From the NCBI GenBank assembly GCA_016709385.1, contig JADJMW010000005.1, positions 1-64,000 of the forward strand: 64,000 nt of DNA. Reading direction: 5' to 3'. The DNA comes from Candidatus Rubrivivax defluviihabitans. GTDB lineage: Bacteria > Pseudomonadota > Gammaproteobacteria > Burkholderiales > Burkholderiaceae_C. The notes under the pieces were generated by a model. That model did not search any database and had not been told where the DNA came from. It saw only the letters and a list, made by a program, of their open reading frames with translations. Shown here piece by piece: positions 15,900 to 25,497 of the stretch. The translations under genes were made by a program, and so were the position numbers. Each line of letters starts with the position of its first letter. Positions within the stretch are counted from its first letter, which is position 1.

Positions 15900-16740
15900 G
15901 CCGCGCACGCGGGCCACACGTGCCTGGCGCGCACTGAGCTTCACCCCCGTTTTCGCGGGCCTGCTGGCCGCCGCGATCGCGCTGCCCTCTGCGGCTGAAT
16001 CGGCGAACCCGGCGGCCACCGCGACGGCGACTGCAGCATCCAACACCACGGCCGCCGCGATCGCGATGGGCACACGCCTGCAGGCGCTCTACCCGTCCAC
16101 CCGTTTCGGTGCGGTCAACCCGACACCCTGGCCCGGGGTCTTCGAGGTGGTGATGGGCGCCAACCTGGCCTACGTCGACCAGAGCGGCCAGTACTTCCTG
16201 TTCGGTCACCTCTACGACATGAAGTCGCAGCGGGATCTGACCGCCGAGCGCAAGGACACGCTGGCACGCATCGACTTCGACGCGCTACCGCTGGCCGACG
16301 CGATGAAGGAAGTACGCGGCAACGGCTCACGCGTGCTGGCGATCTTCAGCGACCCCGACTGCCCGTACTGCCAGAAACTCGAAACCGACCTTCGTGCCCT
16401 GACCAACGTCACGATCTACACCTTCCTGATGCCGCTGGTGTCCCTGCACCCGGCAGCGCACAGCAAGGCCGTATCTGTTTGGTGCGCCAAGGATCGCACC
16501 GCCGCCTGGCACGCCACGATGTGGCGTGGTGAAGCCGTACCCCAGGCCGACTGCCCGCATCCGGTGGATCGCAACGTGGCGCTGGGCGAGCGGCTGGGCA
16601 TCAACGGCACGCCCACGCTGATCGCTGCGGATGGCCGGATGCTGCCGGGCGCGGCGAGCAAGGAGCAGATCGAGGCCTGGCTGGCTCGATCGGCGGCAAG
16701 TGCCCAAGGCGACGTCAAGTCGGAGGTCGTCCCCCGATGA
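15886..16740 (+). CDS. dsbC: DsbC-like thiol:disulfide isomerase of the transfer system
   Basis: 284 residues with a signal sequence (about 18-38), a DsbC N-terminal dimerisation domain (PGVFEVVMGANLAYVDQSGQYFLFGHLYDM) and a thioredoxin domain with the CPYC active site near residue 159. The cis-proline segment is INGTPTLIAADG. It probably corrects disulfides in the cysteine-rich TraU, TraN and TraH proteins encoded downstream. GAAGGAG lies 9 bases before ATG 15886. The stop overlaps traV by 4 bases. Confidence 0.92.
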   Translation: MTMNEPRTRATRAWRALSFTPVFAGLLAAAIALPSAAESANPAATATATAASNTTAAAIAMGTRLQALYPSTRFGAVNPTPWPGVFEVVMGANLAYVDQSGQYFLFGHLYDMKSQRDLTAERKDTLARIDFDALPLADAMKEVRGNGSRVLAIFSDPDCPYCQKLETDLRALTNVTIYTFLMPLVSLHPAAHSKAVSVWCAKDRTAAWHATMWRGEAVPQADCPHPVDRNVALGERLGINGTPTLIAADGRMLPGAASKEQIEAWLARSAASAQGDVKSEVVPR

Positions 16741-17330
16741 ACTCGACCGCGCGGGTCGCGCCGGTGAGCCTGGCGGTAGTGACCACCATCGTACTGAGCG
16801 GCTGCGCCTCTTCCCTGTCAGGCGTCGGGAGCACGGAGAACTACGCCTGCAAGGCTCCCATCGGTGCCCAGTGCACTTCCGTCTCCGGTGTCTACGCCAA
16901 CGCCAACCCCCTGGCAGCGCGCGCCGTGCATGAGGCCCCACTGCCACCGCAAAGCCTCCTCGCGACGATGGCAGGCGCCGCTCCTGCCCGTCAAGCCAAA
17001 CCCGCTTCGCCGACCGGAACCTCGATGGTCCCACCATCCGGCGCCTCGGCCGGTGCCGCGACGGCGCCCAGCCCTGCGGCACTGCGCTCGGCCCCTCGCG
17101 TGATGCGACTGTGGATCGCACCGTGGGAAGACGCCGATGGCGACCTGCACGACGGGTCCTTCGTGCACGTCGTGATCGACACCGGGCGGTGGCTGATCGA
17201 GCGGGTCCGCCCGGCATCGCGTACGAAGCTCGACATCGCCACGCCGCCGCTGACGCCTCGCGCCTCGTTGGCCCCTGCCCCGGCCCCGGAGACGAGGTCG
17301 CCGGCCGACCTCGCACCCACCGAGCCTTGA
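16737..17330 (+). CDS. traV: TraV lipoprotein (VirB7-like)
   Basis: 197 residues. A lipobox LSGC at residues 20-23 follows a short hydrophobic signal, so it is an outer-membrane lipoprotein. The TraV signature NYACKAPIGAQCTSVSGVYANA follows. The middle is a Pro/Ala/Ser linker, and the end carries RVMRLWIAPWEDADGDLHDGSFV, typical of type-F TraV. It stabilises the TraK/TraB outer-membrane core. Confidence 0.92.
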   Translation: MNSTARVAPVSLAVVTTIVLSGCASSLSGVGSTENYACKAPIGAQCTSVSGVYANANPLAARAVHEAPLPPQSLLATMAGAAPARQAKPASPTGTSMVPPSGASAGAATAPSPAALRSAPRVMRLWIAPWEDADGDLHDGSFVHVVIDTGRWLIERVRPASRTKLDIATPPLTPRASLAPAPAPETRSPADLAPTEP

Positions 17331-17332
17331 GC

Positions 17333-19918
17333 ATGCTGCGCAACCTGATCAACGATCTCGAATCGGCCCTCGCGAACGTTCGCGCCACCGACCTGCTGCC
17401 AGGCTCGCGCGCCGGTCGAGCGCCGGCTCTCGACGACAGCGCCAGCCTGTCGCAATGGTTGCCCTACCGGGCCTACCTCGAGGACCACCAGATCTTCGTC
17501 AACCGGGACGCGCTGGGCTTCTGCCTGGAAGTTCGCCCGCAATCCGGGGCCGACGAGGACATGGCGCGGGTGCTCACCGCGCTCTATGCCGCATCCCCTG
17601 CCGGCACCGGTATCCAGTTCCACCTGCTGGCCAGCCCCGACATCCGCGGCACGCTCGGCCGCTACGCCGACCTGCGATTGCCCGATGAAGTCGTGCCGGA
17701 GTTCGACGAGCTCGGACGTCCTGGCCGACACGGCAATATCCACCGCACCATGGCGCGCCGTCGCGTCGGGCACTACCTGGCAGGCGCCCGCCAATCGCTG
17801 CTGCCCAACCAGAGCTACCTATTCCGGAATTTCCGGCTGGTCGTCAGTGTCTCGCTGCCGGGCAGCCCGGAGAACCTGAGTCGTATCGACGAGCTGCTGC
17901 TGCTGCGCGACGGACATCGCGCCACGCTGCACGCAGCGGGTTTTCCGTCGCGACCCTGGACCGCGACCGAACTCATCAACTGGGTGTCCGCGCTGGTCGA
18001 TCCGCACCGCCAGAGCGGCGAGGGCCTGCCATTGACCTACGACCCGGGCCGGGAACTGCGCGATCAGGTGGTCGACCGCTCGACCCGACTCTTCATCCGC
18101 CAGACCGGCATCGAGCTCAGCAACCCAGCCCAGGCCGAAGGCCGCGAGCTGCGCCTGCTGTCCGTGCGTTCCTTCCCGCCGCGCTTCGCGCTGTGGAACA
18201 TGGGCAGCCTGATCGGCGACCTCTACCAGGCCACCCTGCAGTACCCCTGCCCTTTCATGATCACGCTCGGCGTGCATGTGCTCGACCCCGAGGCCACGCG
18301 CAACTGGGCCTATCTCAAAGCGGCCCGCGCCACCACCAACGCCACGAGCTACATGGCGCGCTTCCTGCCCGACATGCAGGAGCGCAAGGCCGACTGGGAC
18401 ATCGTGCTCAAGGCCATGGACGACGGCCAGCAACTCGTCGACCTGCATCACCAGGTGGCGCTCTTCGCACCCCTGCGCGACATGGCTCGCGCCGAGCAGT
18501 CGGCCCGATCAGTCTTCCGTGCGCGTGGATTCGAGCTCTCGCGCGACACCATGATGATGACCCAGGGCCTGATCGGCTCGCTGCCGATGACGATGTCGCC
18601 CGCCTTCCATGGCGACCTCGGCCGCATGAAGCGCGTGACCACCAAGACCTCGGCCAACGCGGTGCACCTCGCACCTCTGGTCGCGGAGTGGCAAGGCACC
18701 GGCACGCCAGTGCTGCTGCTGGGCGGCCGACGCGGCCAGGTGATGCAGCTCGACGTCTACGACAACCCGGCCGGCAACTACAACGTCGCGATCGCCGGCA
18801 CCTCGGGATCCGGCAAGTCGCTGCTGCTCAACGAGATCGCCGCCGCCTATCTCGGCACCGGCGCTCGCGTCTGGATCATCGACGTCGGCCGCTCGTACGA
18901 GAAGGCCTGTCGAAACTTTGGCGGCAGCTTCATCGAGTTCACCGAGAACGCCGGCCTGTCGCTGAACCCGTTCACCTTCGTCGACGACATCGACGAGGAC
19001 ATGGAGCTGTTGCAGCCCCTGCTCGCCCAGATGGTCTCGCCACGCGAACCGCTGGAGGGCTTTCAGTATTCGACGCTGGGGGCGGCGATCAAGAAGGTCT
19101 GGCGGACCAAGGGACGTGAGATGACCGTCACCGACATCCACGATCTGCTCGCCACCGGCCGACTCGACGACCCCAAGGACAGCGACCTGGACGGCAGTGC
19201 CCCCGTCGCAGAGGGCGATCGGCGCCTGAAGGACCTGGCCGCCATGCTGCAGCCCTACACACGAGACGGCACCTACGGCAAGTACTTCGACTCGCACGCC
19301 ACCATCGACTTCAGCAGCGACTTCATCGTGCTGGAGCTCGAAGAGCTCAAGGCCAAGAAGGACCTGCAGACCGTGGTGCTGCTGATCGTGATGTACCGCA
19401 TCACCCGTGAGATGTACTTCTCACGTGATCGCAAGAAGATCGTGATCATCGACGAGGCCTGGGACCTGCTGTCGGGTGGGGCCACGGCCGAGTTCATCGA
19501 GGCCGGCTACCGCCGAGCGCGCAAGTACAAGGGCGCCTTCATGTCGGCCACCCAGGGGGTGGACGACTACTACCGCAACCCGGCGGCGAAAGCGGCACTG
19601 GACAACTCCGACTGGATGTTCCTGCTGCGCCAGAAGCCCGAGTCCATCGAGATGATGGACAAGCTCGGCCAGCTCACCATGGACGACGCGATGAAGCGGC
19701 TCCTGCAGTCGCTGCGCACCGAACACGGCGCGTTCTCCGAGGTCTTCATCCACTCACCGGCCGGCAACGGCATCGGCCGGTTGATCGTCGACCCCTACAG
19801 CCTGCTGCTCTTCAGCAGCCGGGCCGAGGACTTCGGCGCCATCAATGCCAAACGGGCGACGGGCATGGACGTGTCGCAGGCCATTGATGCCGTGCTGCGC
19901 GACAGGGCGGCCGCATGA
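17333..19918 (+). CDS. traC: TraC, VirB4-type ATPase
   Basis: 861 residues from ATG 17333, two bases after the traV stop. A longer upstream frame lies within traV and is rejected. It has an N-terminal VirB4 domain, Walker A GTSGSGKS near residue 490, and Walker B IVIIDEAWDLLSGG near 702. The C-terminal segment FMSATQGVDDYYRNPAAKAALDNSDWMFLLRQKPESI is typical of F-type TraC. It powers pilus and channel assembly at the inner membrane. Confidence 0.95.
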   Translation: MLRNLINDLESALANVRATDLLPGSRAGRAPALDDSASLSQWLPYRAYLEDHQIFVNRDALGFCLEVRPQSGADEDMARVLTALYAASPAGTGIQFHLLASPDIRGTLGRYADLRLPDEVVPEFDELGRPGRHGNIHRTMARRRVGHYLAGARQSLLPNQSYLFRNFRLVVSVSLPGSPENLSRIDELLLLRDGHRATLHAAGFPSRPWTATELINWVSALVDPHRQSGEGLPLTYDPGRELRDQVVDRSTRLFIRQTGIELSNPAQAEGRELRLLSVRSFPPRFALWNMGSLIGDLYQATLQYPCPFMITLGVHVLDPEATRNWAYLKAARATTNATSYMARFLPDMQERKADWDIVLKAMDDGQQLVDLHHQVALFAPLRDMARAEQSARSVFRARGFELSRDTMMMTQGLIGSLPMTMSPAFHGDLGRMKRVTTKTSANAVHLAPLVAEWQGTGTPVLLLGGRRGQVMQLDVYDNPAGNYNVAIAGTSGSGKSLLLNEIAAAYLGTGARVWIIDVGRSYEKACRNFGGSFIEFTENAGLSLNPFTFVDDIDEDMELLQPLLAQMVSPREPLEGFQYSTLGAAIKKVWRTKGREMTVTDIHDLLATGRLDDPKDSDLDGSAPVAEGDRRLKDLAAMLQPYTRDGTYGKYFDSHATIDFSSDFIVLELEELKAKKDLQTVVLLIVMYRITREMYFSRDRKKIVIIDEAWDLLSGGATAEFIEAGYRRARKYKGAFMSATQGVDDYYRNPAAKAALDNSDWMFLLRQKPESIEMMDKLGQLTMDDAMKRLLQSLRTEHGAFSEVFIHSPAGNGIGRLIVDPYSLLLFSSRAEDFGAINAKRATGMDVSQAIDAVLRDRAAA

Positions 19919-20280
19919 ATCGACGCGACGCGGCGCTGCTGATCGCCATCAACACCTTGCTCAGCCTGGCCATGGTGGGAGGTGTCTCGGCTTGGTTCCT
20001 GCGCGCCCAGAAGCCCACCTTCGGGACGCTGGACGTCGCCGAGCTCTATCGCCTCAAGGAGAGCCAGGTCGCCGCGATGCTCGTCAAGCGCGACACCAGC
20101 GACACCGAGCGCGCCATGGCGATCCAGCGCGTTGCGGCCTTCGGGGGCGAGGTCAGCAAGCTGATCGAGTCGCTGCCCGAAGAGTGCGGCTGCCTGGTTC
20201 TCACCCGCGGTGCGGTGCTGGGCACCGGCGCCAACCTGATCGACCTGACGCCGGATGTGCGCCGGCGGCTCGGCTTGTAG
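19915..20280 (+). CDS. trbI: TrbI-like F-type transfer protein
   Basis: 121 residues with an N-terminal membrane anchor (LLIAINTLLSLAMVGGVSAWFL) and a small periplasmic domain (PTFGTLDVAELYRLKESQVA, CLVLTRGAVLGTGANLIDLTPDVRRRLGL). Size, topology and position between traC and the S26 peptidase match the TrbI_Ftype family, which affects pilus length or retraction. It overlaps traC by 4 bases. Confidence 0.8.
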   Translation: MNRRDAALLIAINTLLSLAMVGGVSAWFLRAQKPTFGTLDVAELYRLKESQVAAMLVKRDTSDTERAMAIQRVAAFGGEVSKLIESLPEECGCLVLTRGAVLGTGANLIDLTPDVRRRLGL

Positions 20281-20288
20281 GAGCGCTC

Positions 20289-20891
20289 ATGAACCCCCGT
20301 CCACCCGCCCCAACCGCCACACCATCTGCCTCGGCACTCGTCCGCCACTTCCCGGCGATCGCCGCCTTCACGCCGCAGGCCCTCTTCCGGCCCTTCGACC
20401 GCGCGGCTTTTCGCGAGCGGCTGATCCGGCACTTCAAACGCTGGACCCTCGTCTACCTGTTGGCAGCGCTGGCCGCCGCGTGGTTCGATGCGCACTTCAC
20501 GGTGGCACTCAACGTCACGGAGAGCCTGCCGGTCCGGCTCTTCCTGATCCACCGTGGTGAGCAGCCCGGCAGGGGCGACTACGTGGCTTTTCGTTGGCTC
20601 GGTGGCGGCCCCTACCCGGCCGGCGTCACGTTCATCAAAGAGATCGCCGGCATGTCCGGCGACGTGGTGACCCGGGTGGAGCGTGACTACTTCGTCAATG
20701 GCCACGCCGTGGGCCGAGCCAAGCCTCTCAGCCGACAAGGACTGACGCTCGAACTCGGGCCCACCGGCACGCTGCCTGACGGCGCCTACTACGTGCGTTC
20801 CCCGCACCCGGACAGCCTGGATTCCAGGTACGGGCTCACCGGCTGGGTGTCGCAGGCCCAGATCATCGGTCGCGCCCATGCGCTGTTCTGA
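20289..20891 (+). CDS. Conjugative S26 family signal peptidase
   Basis: 200 residues from ATG 20289, with TAGGAG just upstream. After a membrane helix (WTLVYLLAALAAAWF), the catalytic serine motif is NVTESLPVRLFLI and the lysine motif is FIKEIAGMSGDVVTRV. The C-terminal box reads YYVRSPHPDSLDSRYGLTGWV. This is the TraF/S26C peptidase of conjugative systems, which may mature the pilin. Do not confuse it with the thioredoxin-like TraF at 25911. Confidence 0.92.
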   Translation: MNPRPPAPTATPSASALVRHFPAIAAFTPQALFRPFDRAAFRERLIRHFKRWTLVYLLAALAAAWFDAHFTVALNVTESLPVRLFLIHRGEQPGRGDYVAFRWLGGGPYPAGVTFIKEIAGMSGDVVTRVERDYFVNGHAVGRAKPLSRQGLTLELGPTGTLPDGAYYVRSPHPDSLDSRYGLTGWVSQAQIIGRAHALF

Positions 20892-21528
20892 GCCCAGGTT
20901 CCGCCCGCCAGCCATGGTGATCACGGCCATCGCAGCGGTCGCGCTGCTCGCCAGCCAATGCGCGCACGCCCGGGACCTCGGTGCGATCGGTCCGGTCTAC
21001 GCCATTGCGGAGCCCAGCCTGCTCGAGGTGATCCAGACCAAGCTGCGCCAGATGCAAGCCAACGGCGACTTGTCCCGCCTGCAGCGCGAGAGTCAGGCGC
21101 GCATCCAGCGCGAGGTCGAGCAGCCAGCGCCGGTGCCCGGCATCACCAAGACCACCCGAGCGCGGAGCTTTCACTTCGACCCGAGCATCGAGGTGCCTTA
21201 CCCCATCACCGACGCCGAGGGCCGGGTCATCGTGGCGCCCAGCACGCGGGTCAATCCGCTCGACACCGTGTCGCTGTCGCGTCCCCTGCTGTTCATCGAT
21301 GCCCGCGACACCACCCAACTCGACCAGGCGCAGCGCCTGCTCGGCGAACGCAAGGGCCAAGTGAAGCTGATCCTGACCGGCGGCTCCTACCTCGACCTGA
21401 TGCGGCGCTGGAAGCTGGCTGTGTTCTACGACCAACAAGGTCACCTCACCACCCAGCTCGGGATCCGCCACGTGCCCGCGCTCGTCACGCAGGACGGCAA
21501 GAGGCTGCGCATCGATGAACTGCTGTAG
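20878..21528 (+). CDS. traW: TraW pilus assembly protein
   Basis: 216 residues. A signal (VITAIAAVALLASQCAHA) is followed by the TraW signatures RDLGAIGPVYAIAEPSLLEVI, RARSFHFDPSIEVPYPITDAEG and KLAVFYDQQGHLTTQLGIRHVPALV. The last region resembles a redox-inactive thioredoxin fold that pairs with TrbC in F-type systems. It overlaps the S26 gene by 14 bases and traU by 14. Confidence 0.93.
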   Translation: MRCSEPRFRPPAMVITAIAAVALLASQCAHARDLGAIGPVYAIAEPSLLEVIQTKLRQMQANGDLSRLQRESQARIQREVEQPAPVPGITKTTRARSFHFDPSIEVPYPITDAEGRVIVAPSTRVNPLDTVSLSRPLLFIDARDTTQLDQAQRLLGERKGQVKLILTGGSYLDLMRRWKLAVFYDQQGHLTTQLGIRHVPALVTQDGKRLRIDELL

Positions 21529-22552
21529 CTCCGCACTGACCCGTCTGCGCCGCCGGATCGTCGCCACCTTGGCGGTGCTGGCCAGCCTGGCCGGCCTGGC
21601 CACGCCTGTTGCCGCCGGGCCGACGTGCCACGGCCAGTTCATGAACCCGATCACCGACATCTGCTGGAGCTGCATGTTTCCGTTGACCCTCGGTTCGGCC
21701 ACCCTCGTCTCGGACGGCCAACCCGACATCTCCAACCCGTCATCACCGGTGTGCTTCTGCAGCAACCCACCGCGCATCGGCGTGGCGATCGGCTTCTGGG
21801 AGCCGGTGCGCCTGGTCGACGTCACGCGCACACCCTTCTGCATGGTCGGCCTCGGCGGCCTGGCCATCGATCCCGGCATCGAGGTGCCGCGCGGCGCGCA
21901 GGTGGGCCACGACAGCCAGACCCGCAACAGCTTCTACCAGGTGCACTGGTACGCCAACCCGATCCTGAGCTGGCTGGAAGTGCTGCTCGACTTCCCCTGC
22001 CTGGAGAAAGGCTCGCTGGATCTGGCCTACCTGACCGAAGTCGACCCGCTGTGGGCCGACGACGAACTTGCGGCGATCCTGAACCCCGAGGCGGTGCTGT
22101 TCGCCAACGTCGTCGCCAAGGCGGCCTGCGCAGCCGACTGTGTCGCCGCCAGCGCAGGCATGCCCTTGGCCAGTCTGTTCTGGTGTGCAGGCTGCCAGGG
22201 ATCGATCTATCCGATGACCGGCCATGTCAGTGCTCATGTGGGTGACGTACAGGCCTCGGTGCTGCTGGCCGAGCGCATGACGGCCAAGATGCATCGTCAG
22301 CTCACCACCTTCAGCGGTGCGGGCAGCCAAGGTCTGTGCGGCTACTACCCGCTGCCGATCATGGACAAGACCCACTACAAGCTGCAGATGGTCTATCCGG
22401 TGCCGGCCACCGCCAAGGAGGGCGGCCAGTGCTGCCAGCCGTACGGCCGCACCACCATGATCTGGGGCTCCGGCAAGGCCTATCCGGTGAGCGGCGAAGA
22501 CTTCGCGTACCAGATCTTTCGCAAGAGGAACTGCTGTGCCGGCGCCTACTGA
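21515..22552 (+). CDS. traU: TraU mating-pair protein
   Basis: 345 residues, cysteine-rich and periplasmic. A signal peptide (VATLAVLASLAGLATPVAA) leads into GPTCHGQFMNPITDICWSCM, then SSPVCFCSNPPRIGVAIGFWEPVRLVDVTRTPFCM, all TraU hallmarks. The many cysteines make it a likely DsbC client. TraU is required for DNA transfer more than for pilus formation in F. Confidence 0.95.
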   Translation: MNCCSSALTRLRRRIVATLAVLASLAGLATPVAAGPTCHGQFMNPITDICWSCMFPLTLGSATLVSDGQPDISNPSSPVCFCSNPPRIGVAIGFWEPVRLVDVTRTPFCMVGLGGLAIDPGIEVPRGAQVGHDSQTRNSFYQVHWYANPILSWLEVLLDFPCLEKGSLDLAYLTEVDPLWADDELAAILNPEAVLFANVVAKAACAADCVAASAGMPLASLFWCAGCQGSIYPMTGHVSAHVGDVQASVLLAERMTAKMHRQLTTFSGAGSQGLCGYYPLPIMDKTHYKLQMVYPVPATAKEGGQCCQPYGRTTMIWGSGKAYPVSGEDFAYQIFRKRNCCAGAY

Positions 22553-23306
22553 GCGATCGCGCAGCCACTGGCGCTGGCTCTCGGCCGCCGTCCTCGTGCC
22601 GTGCGTCGCGCTCGCCCAGTCGGCACCACCCCGGCCATCACCACAGTGGCCAAGTCCGGACGACATGGCGCGGGCCCTCAAGGCCCAGCCCCTTCCGACG
22701 CCCGAGCGCCTGACCACCCAGCCCCCGCGCGCGATCCCCCGCATCGCGCCCGATGCAGCCACACCACCCGCAGCGGGCAGCATCGACATCGCAGCGATGG
22801 CCAGACAAGGTACAGCGCTCACCACGCCGCCCCCGGCAGCGACTGGCACCAGTGTGCTGCGCATCTTCATCACACTCGACATGCCGCGCGGCAGCCTGCA
22901 GCGGCTGGTCGACCAGGCTGCCCGATCGGGTGCCACCTTGGTGCTGCGCGGGCTCAAGGCCCAATCGATGCGCCAGACCCTGGCGGCGGTGGGCGAGCTG
23001 ATCGAGACCCGCCGTGTGTCGTGGGTGATCGACCCCGACGCCTTCACGCGCTTCCAGGTCAGCGCCGCTCCGACGTTCGTGCTGACCCTGGCCGACGAGC
23101 CCATGCCAAGCACACCGGGTTTCGGCTCGGTGCCCGAGCTGCCCCGATGCGCAGGCACGGGCTGCGCAGCACCGACAGCTCAAGCCAACTTCTTGTCGGT
23201 CTCGGGCGACGTGAGCTTGGACTACGCGCTGGACGCGATGCTGCGCGCAAGCCCCGAAGCCACGCCGCGCGCGAGCACGATCTTGCAGAGGCTGCGCAAG
23301 TCATGA
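22536..23306 (+). CDS. trbC: TrbC, F-type pilin assembly protein
   Basis: 256 residues from GTG 22536, within the end of traU. It has a signal (WLSAAVLVPCVALA) and a proline-rich spacer. The TrbC core has LRIFITLDMPRGSLQRLVDQAARSGATLVLRGL and VIDPDAFTRFQVSAAPTFVL, a thioredoxin-like fold without a CxxC pair. It partners with TraW during pilus assembly. Confidence 0.9.
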   Translation: MPAPTERSRSHWRWLSAAVLVPCVALAQSAPPRPSPQWPSPDDMARALKAQPLPTPERLTTQPPRAIPRIAPDAATPPAAGSIDIAAMARQGTALTTPPPAATGTSVLRIFITLDMPRGSLQRLVDQAARSGATLVLRGLKAQSMRQTLAAVGELIETRRVSWVIDPDAFTRFQVSAAPTFVLTLADEPMPSTPGFGSVPELPRCAGTGCAAPTAQANFLSVSGDVSLDYALDAMLRASPEATPRASTILQRLRKS

Positions 23307-24274
23307 GCCTGCAAACCACCGCCGCACTGCTGATCGCAGCGCTGAGCCTATCGGTCCAGGCCCAAACCCTGTCCGATGCCTTCAACCAGGGCGCGGCGCT
23401 CGGCCGCAGCGGCAACACCGCGGGCCGCAGCCAGATCAATGGCAACACCGCCCAATCCAGCGTGCCCGGCTACACCACCAACCCGCCGCAGACGTCCTAC
23501 TTCGGCAGCCCGGGCATCTCAGCACCTGCAGCGGCAGCGGCGAATGCCTGCACGGGACCGGGCAACAGCGGTGGCTATGCCGCGCAGGCCTGCAACGCGG
23601 TCAACTTCTCGCAGACCAACCCCACCCGCCGGCCGAGCTTCAGCATCGCGCCGAACGATCCGCTGCTGACCGCTGCCAAGACCATCACCGCGGATCCGCA
23701 GGCCATCGCCGGCAACATCGCCGGCACCTACAGCGGCTGCACGGTGCAGACCACCACCACGCCGGACCGCTTCGAGACCGCGCTGTGTCATCAGTACCGG
23801 ACGACGGACACGCTGTCCTGCGACAAGGTTCTCATCGTCACCCCGGTGCAGACGCCTGGCTGTTCGGACGGGCAGTTCCTGACCCGCGTCACGGCCGATC
23901 CGTGCCCGGCCTGCGTCGATTACCTGGCCTTCGATTTCAGCTGCGGATCCAACAGCTACCTGATGCACGTCTTCACCCTCGACAAGGGCAGCGGCCAGGT
24001 CTACATGGACCTCGGATCGCAGAACGTGCCCGGCACGCTCAACGCGCAGATCCCCCAGACCCCAGGGCCATCACGCATCGACGGCTACTTCTGCTACCAG
24101 ACCTACTACAGCCAGTCCTGCACGGGCGCGAACTGCTCCATCGGCGCCTGGTTCTCCAACCCTTGTCAGGGCACCAGTTATTACGGCGTGAGCACCTTCG
24201 CCATGCCCACCACGGTGACCTTCACCGACACCTGGGACAACCAGTGCGCAGCGTTGGAGGCTCGCACGCAATGA
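23303..24274 (+). CDS. N-terminal TraN-like mating-pair stabilisation protein
   Basis: 323 residues with a signal peptide (ALLIAALSLSVQA), a Gly/Ser/Asn-rich segment, and a cysteine-rich C-terminal half (CTVQTTTTPD, DPCPACVDYLAFDFSC, GANCSIGAWFSNPC). It lies where the N-terminal part of TraN is expected and overlaps the next gene, which encodes the C-terminal TraN region, by the 4-base ATGA. I read the pair as a TraN divided into two coupled proteins; the start codon, signal peptide and overlap argue against a simple frameshift. Confidence 0.8.
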   Translation: MSLQTTAALLIAALSLSVQAQTLSDAFNQGAALGRSGNTAGRSQINGNTAQSSVPGYTTNPPQTSYFGSPGISAPAAAAANACTGPGNSGGYAAQACNAVNFSQTNPTRRPSFSIAPNDPLLTAAKTITADPQAIAGNIAGTYSGCTVQTTTTPDRFETALCHQYRTTDTLSCDKVLIVTPVQTPGCSDGQFLTRVTADPCPACVDYLAFDFSCGSNSYLMHVFTLDKGSGQVYMDLGSQNVPGTLNAQIPQTPGPSRIDGYFCYQTYYSQSCTGANCSIGAWFSNPCQGTSYYGVSTFAMPTTVTFTDTWDNQCAALEARTQ

Positions 24275-25497
24275 CTTCCGTGATGCCGAGCCGAAAGCCC
24301 TCACATCCGTGGCTGATGGCACTGGCGGCCGCCGTGATGTTCACCGCCATGTCGTCAGCGCACGCCGCCGATTGCGTCAAGAACACCGAGGTCTGCGTCG
24401 AAGGCCCGGCCACCCGCGACATCAGCGGCTTTCCGGTCTATCGGGACTGCTGGCGCACTACCTCCGAGTACAGCTGCCTCTCGCAGAACTCGACCGACGA
24501 TTGCCAGCCATTGCGCGACCGGGGCTGCAGCCAAGTCGGGTCGAGCTGCGTGGAGACCAACCCGCAGGGCGCCTGCATGGTGTTCGAGCAAACCTGGCAG
24601 TGCCGTGTCGCCTCCGGCACCACTTCTACTGTGACGAACTGCGGCAGCCAGCAGTTCTGCATCGATGGCCAGTGCTTCGACACCTCACACGCCCCCGACC
24701 CTGACTTCGCCCGCGCCGTCACCGGGCTGGAGGTGCAGCGCGAAGCCGGTCGCTACCTCGACCCCAACACGCTGGAAATTTTCAAGGGCTACGACAACCG
24801 CTGCCGCAAGAAGCTCTTCGGCCTGGTCAACTGTTGCAAGGGTGGTGGCACCAGCGGCTCACTGTTCAGCACCATGAGTCTGATCAGCGGGGCCGGCGGC
24901 CAGGCCATCGGTGCCATCGGTTCGAGCTACACCTACGACGCCCTCTTCGCGTCCGACGCGCCCGACCTGGTGATCGCCGGCTTCGAAGGGCTCTTCGGTG
25001 CCGGCGGCGGCTCGTCCGCGCTGGCCGGCCTGATCGCAGGTGACCTGTCGGTGAGTTCCTTCATCACCTCGTTGGTGCCCGGGCCCTGGACCATTGCGAT
25101 GTTGGCCATCCAGCTCTCCGGCCTGCTGTCATGCGAGCAGGCCGAGCAGATCCTGGCTATGAAGAACGACAACCGCCTGTGCCACAGCGTGGGCAGCTAT
25201 TGCTCGATCAAGATCCCGATCATCGGCACCTGCGTCGAGACGACGCAGACCTATTGCTGCTTCAACTCGAAGCTCGCCCGCATCCTGAACGAACAGGGGC
25301 GCGCCCAGCTCGCCCGCAGCTGGGGTGGCGCGAAGGGCCCCGACTGCAGCGGTTTCACCGTCGCCCAGCTCCAGTCTCTGGACTTCTCGCGCATGGACCT
25401 CACGGAGTTCTACGCCGAGATCGCGCCCAAGATGCCCGACGTCGGGGCACTGCAACAGCAGGCCCAGCAGCGCGTCAACAGCTACTTCGGGCCGTGA
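24271..25497 (+). CDS. traN: TraN, mating-pair stabilisation protein (C-terminal type)
   Basis: 408 residues with its own signal (WLMALAAAVMFTAMSSAHA) and many cysteines. Recognisable TraN features are CVEGPATRDISGFPVYRDCW, CRKKLFGLVNCCKG, and the C-terminal YCSIKIPIIGTCVETTQTYCCFNSKLARILNEQGR with LDFSRMDLTEFY. It is an outer-membrane adhesin that contacts the recipient. F TraN is about 600 residues; here the N-terminal portion is encoded separately upstream. Confidence 0.92.
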   Translation: MTSVMPSRKPSHPWLMALAAAVMFTAMSSAHAADCVKNTEVCVEGPATRDISGFPVYRDCWRTTSEYSCLSQNSTDDCQPLRDRGCSQVGSSCVETNPQGACMVFEQTWQCRVASGTTSTVTNCGSQQFCIDGQCFDTSHAPDPDFARAVTGLEVQREAGRYLDPNTLEIFKGYDNRCRKKLFGLVNCCKGGGTSGSLFSTMSLISGAGGQAIGAIGSSYTYDALFASDAPDLVIAGFEGLFGAGGGSSALAGLIAGDLSVSSFITSLVPGPWTIAMLAIQLSGLLSCEQAEQILAMKNDNRLCHSVGSYCSIKIPIIGTCVETTQTYCCFNSKLARILNEQGRAQLARSWGGAKGPDCSGFTVAQLQSLDFSRMDLTEFYAEIAPKMPDVGALQQQAQQRVNSYFGP

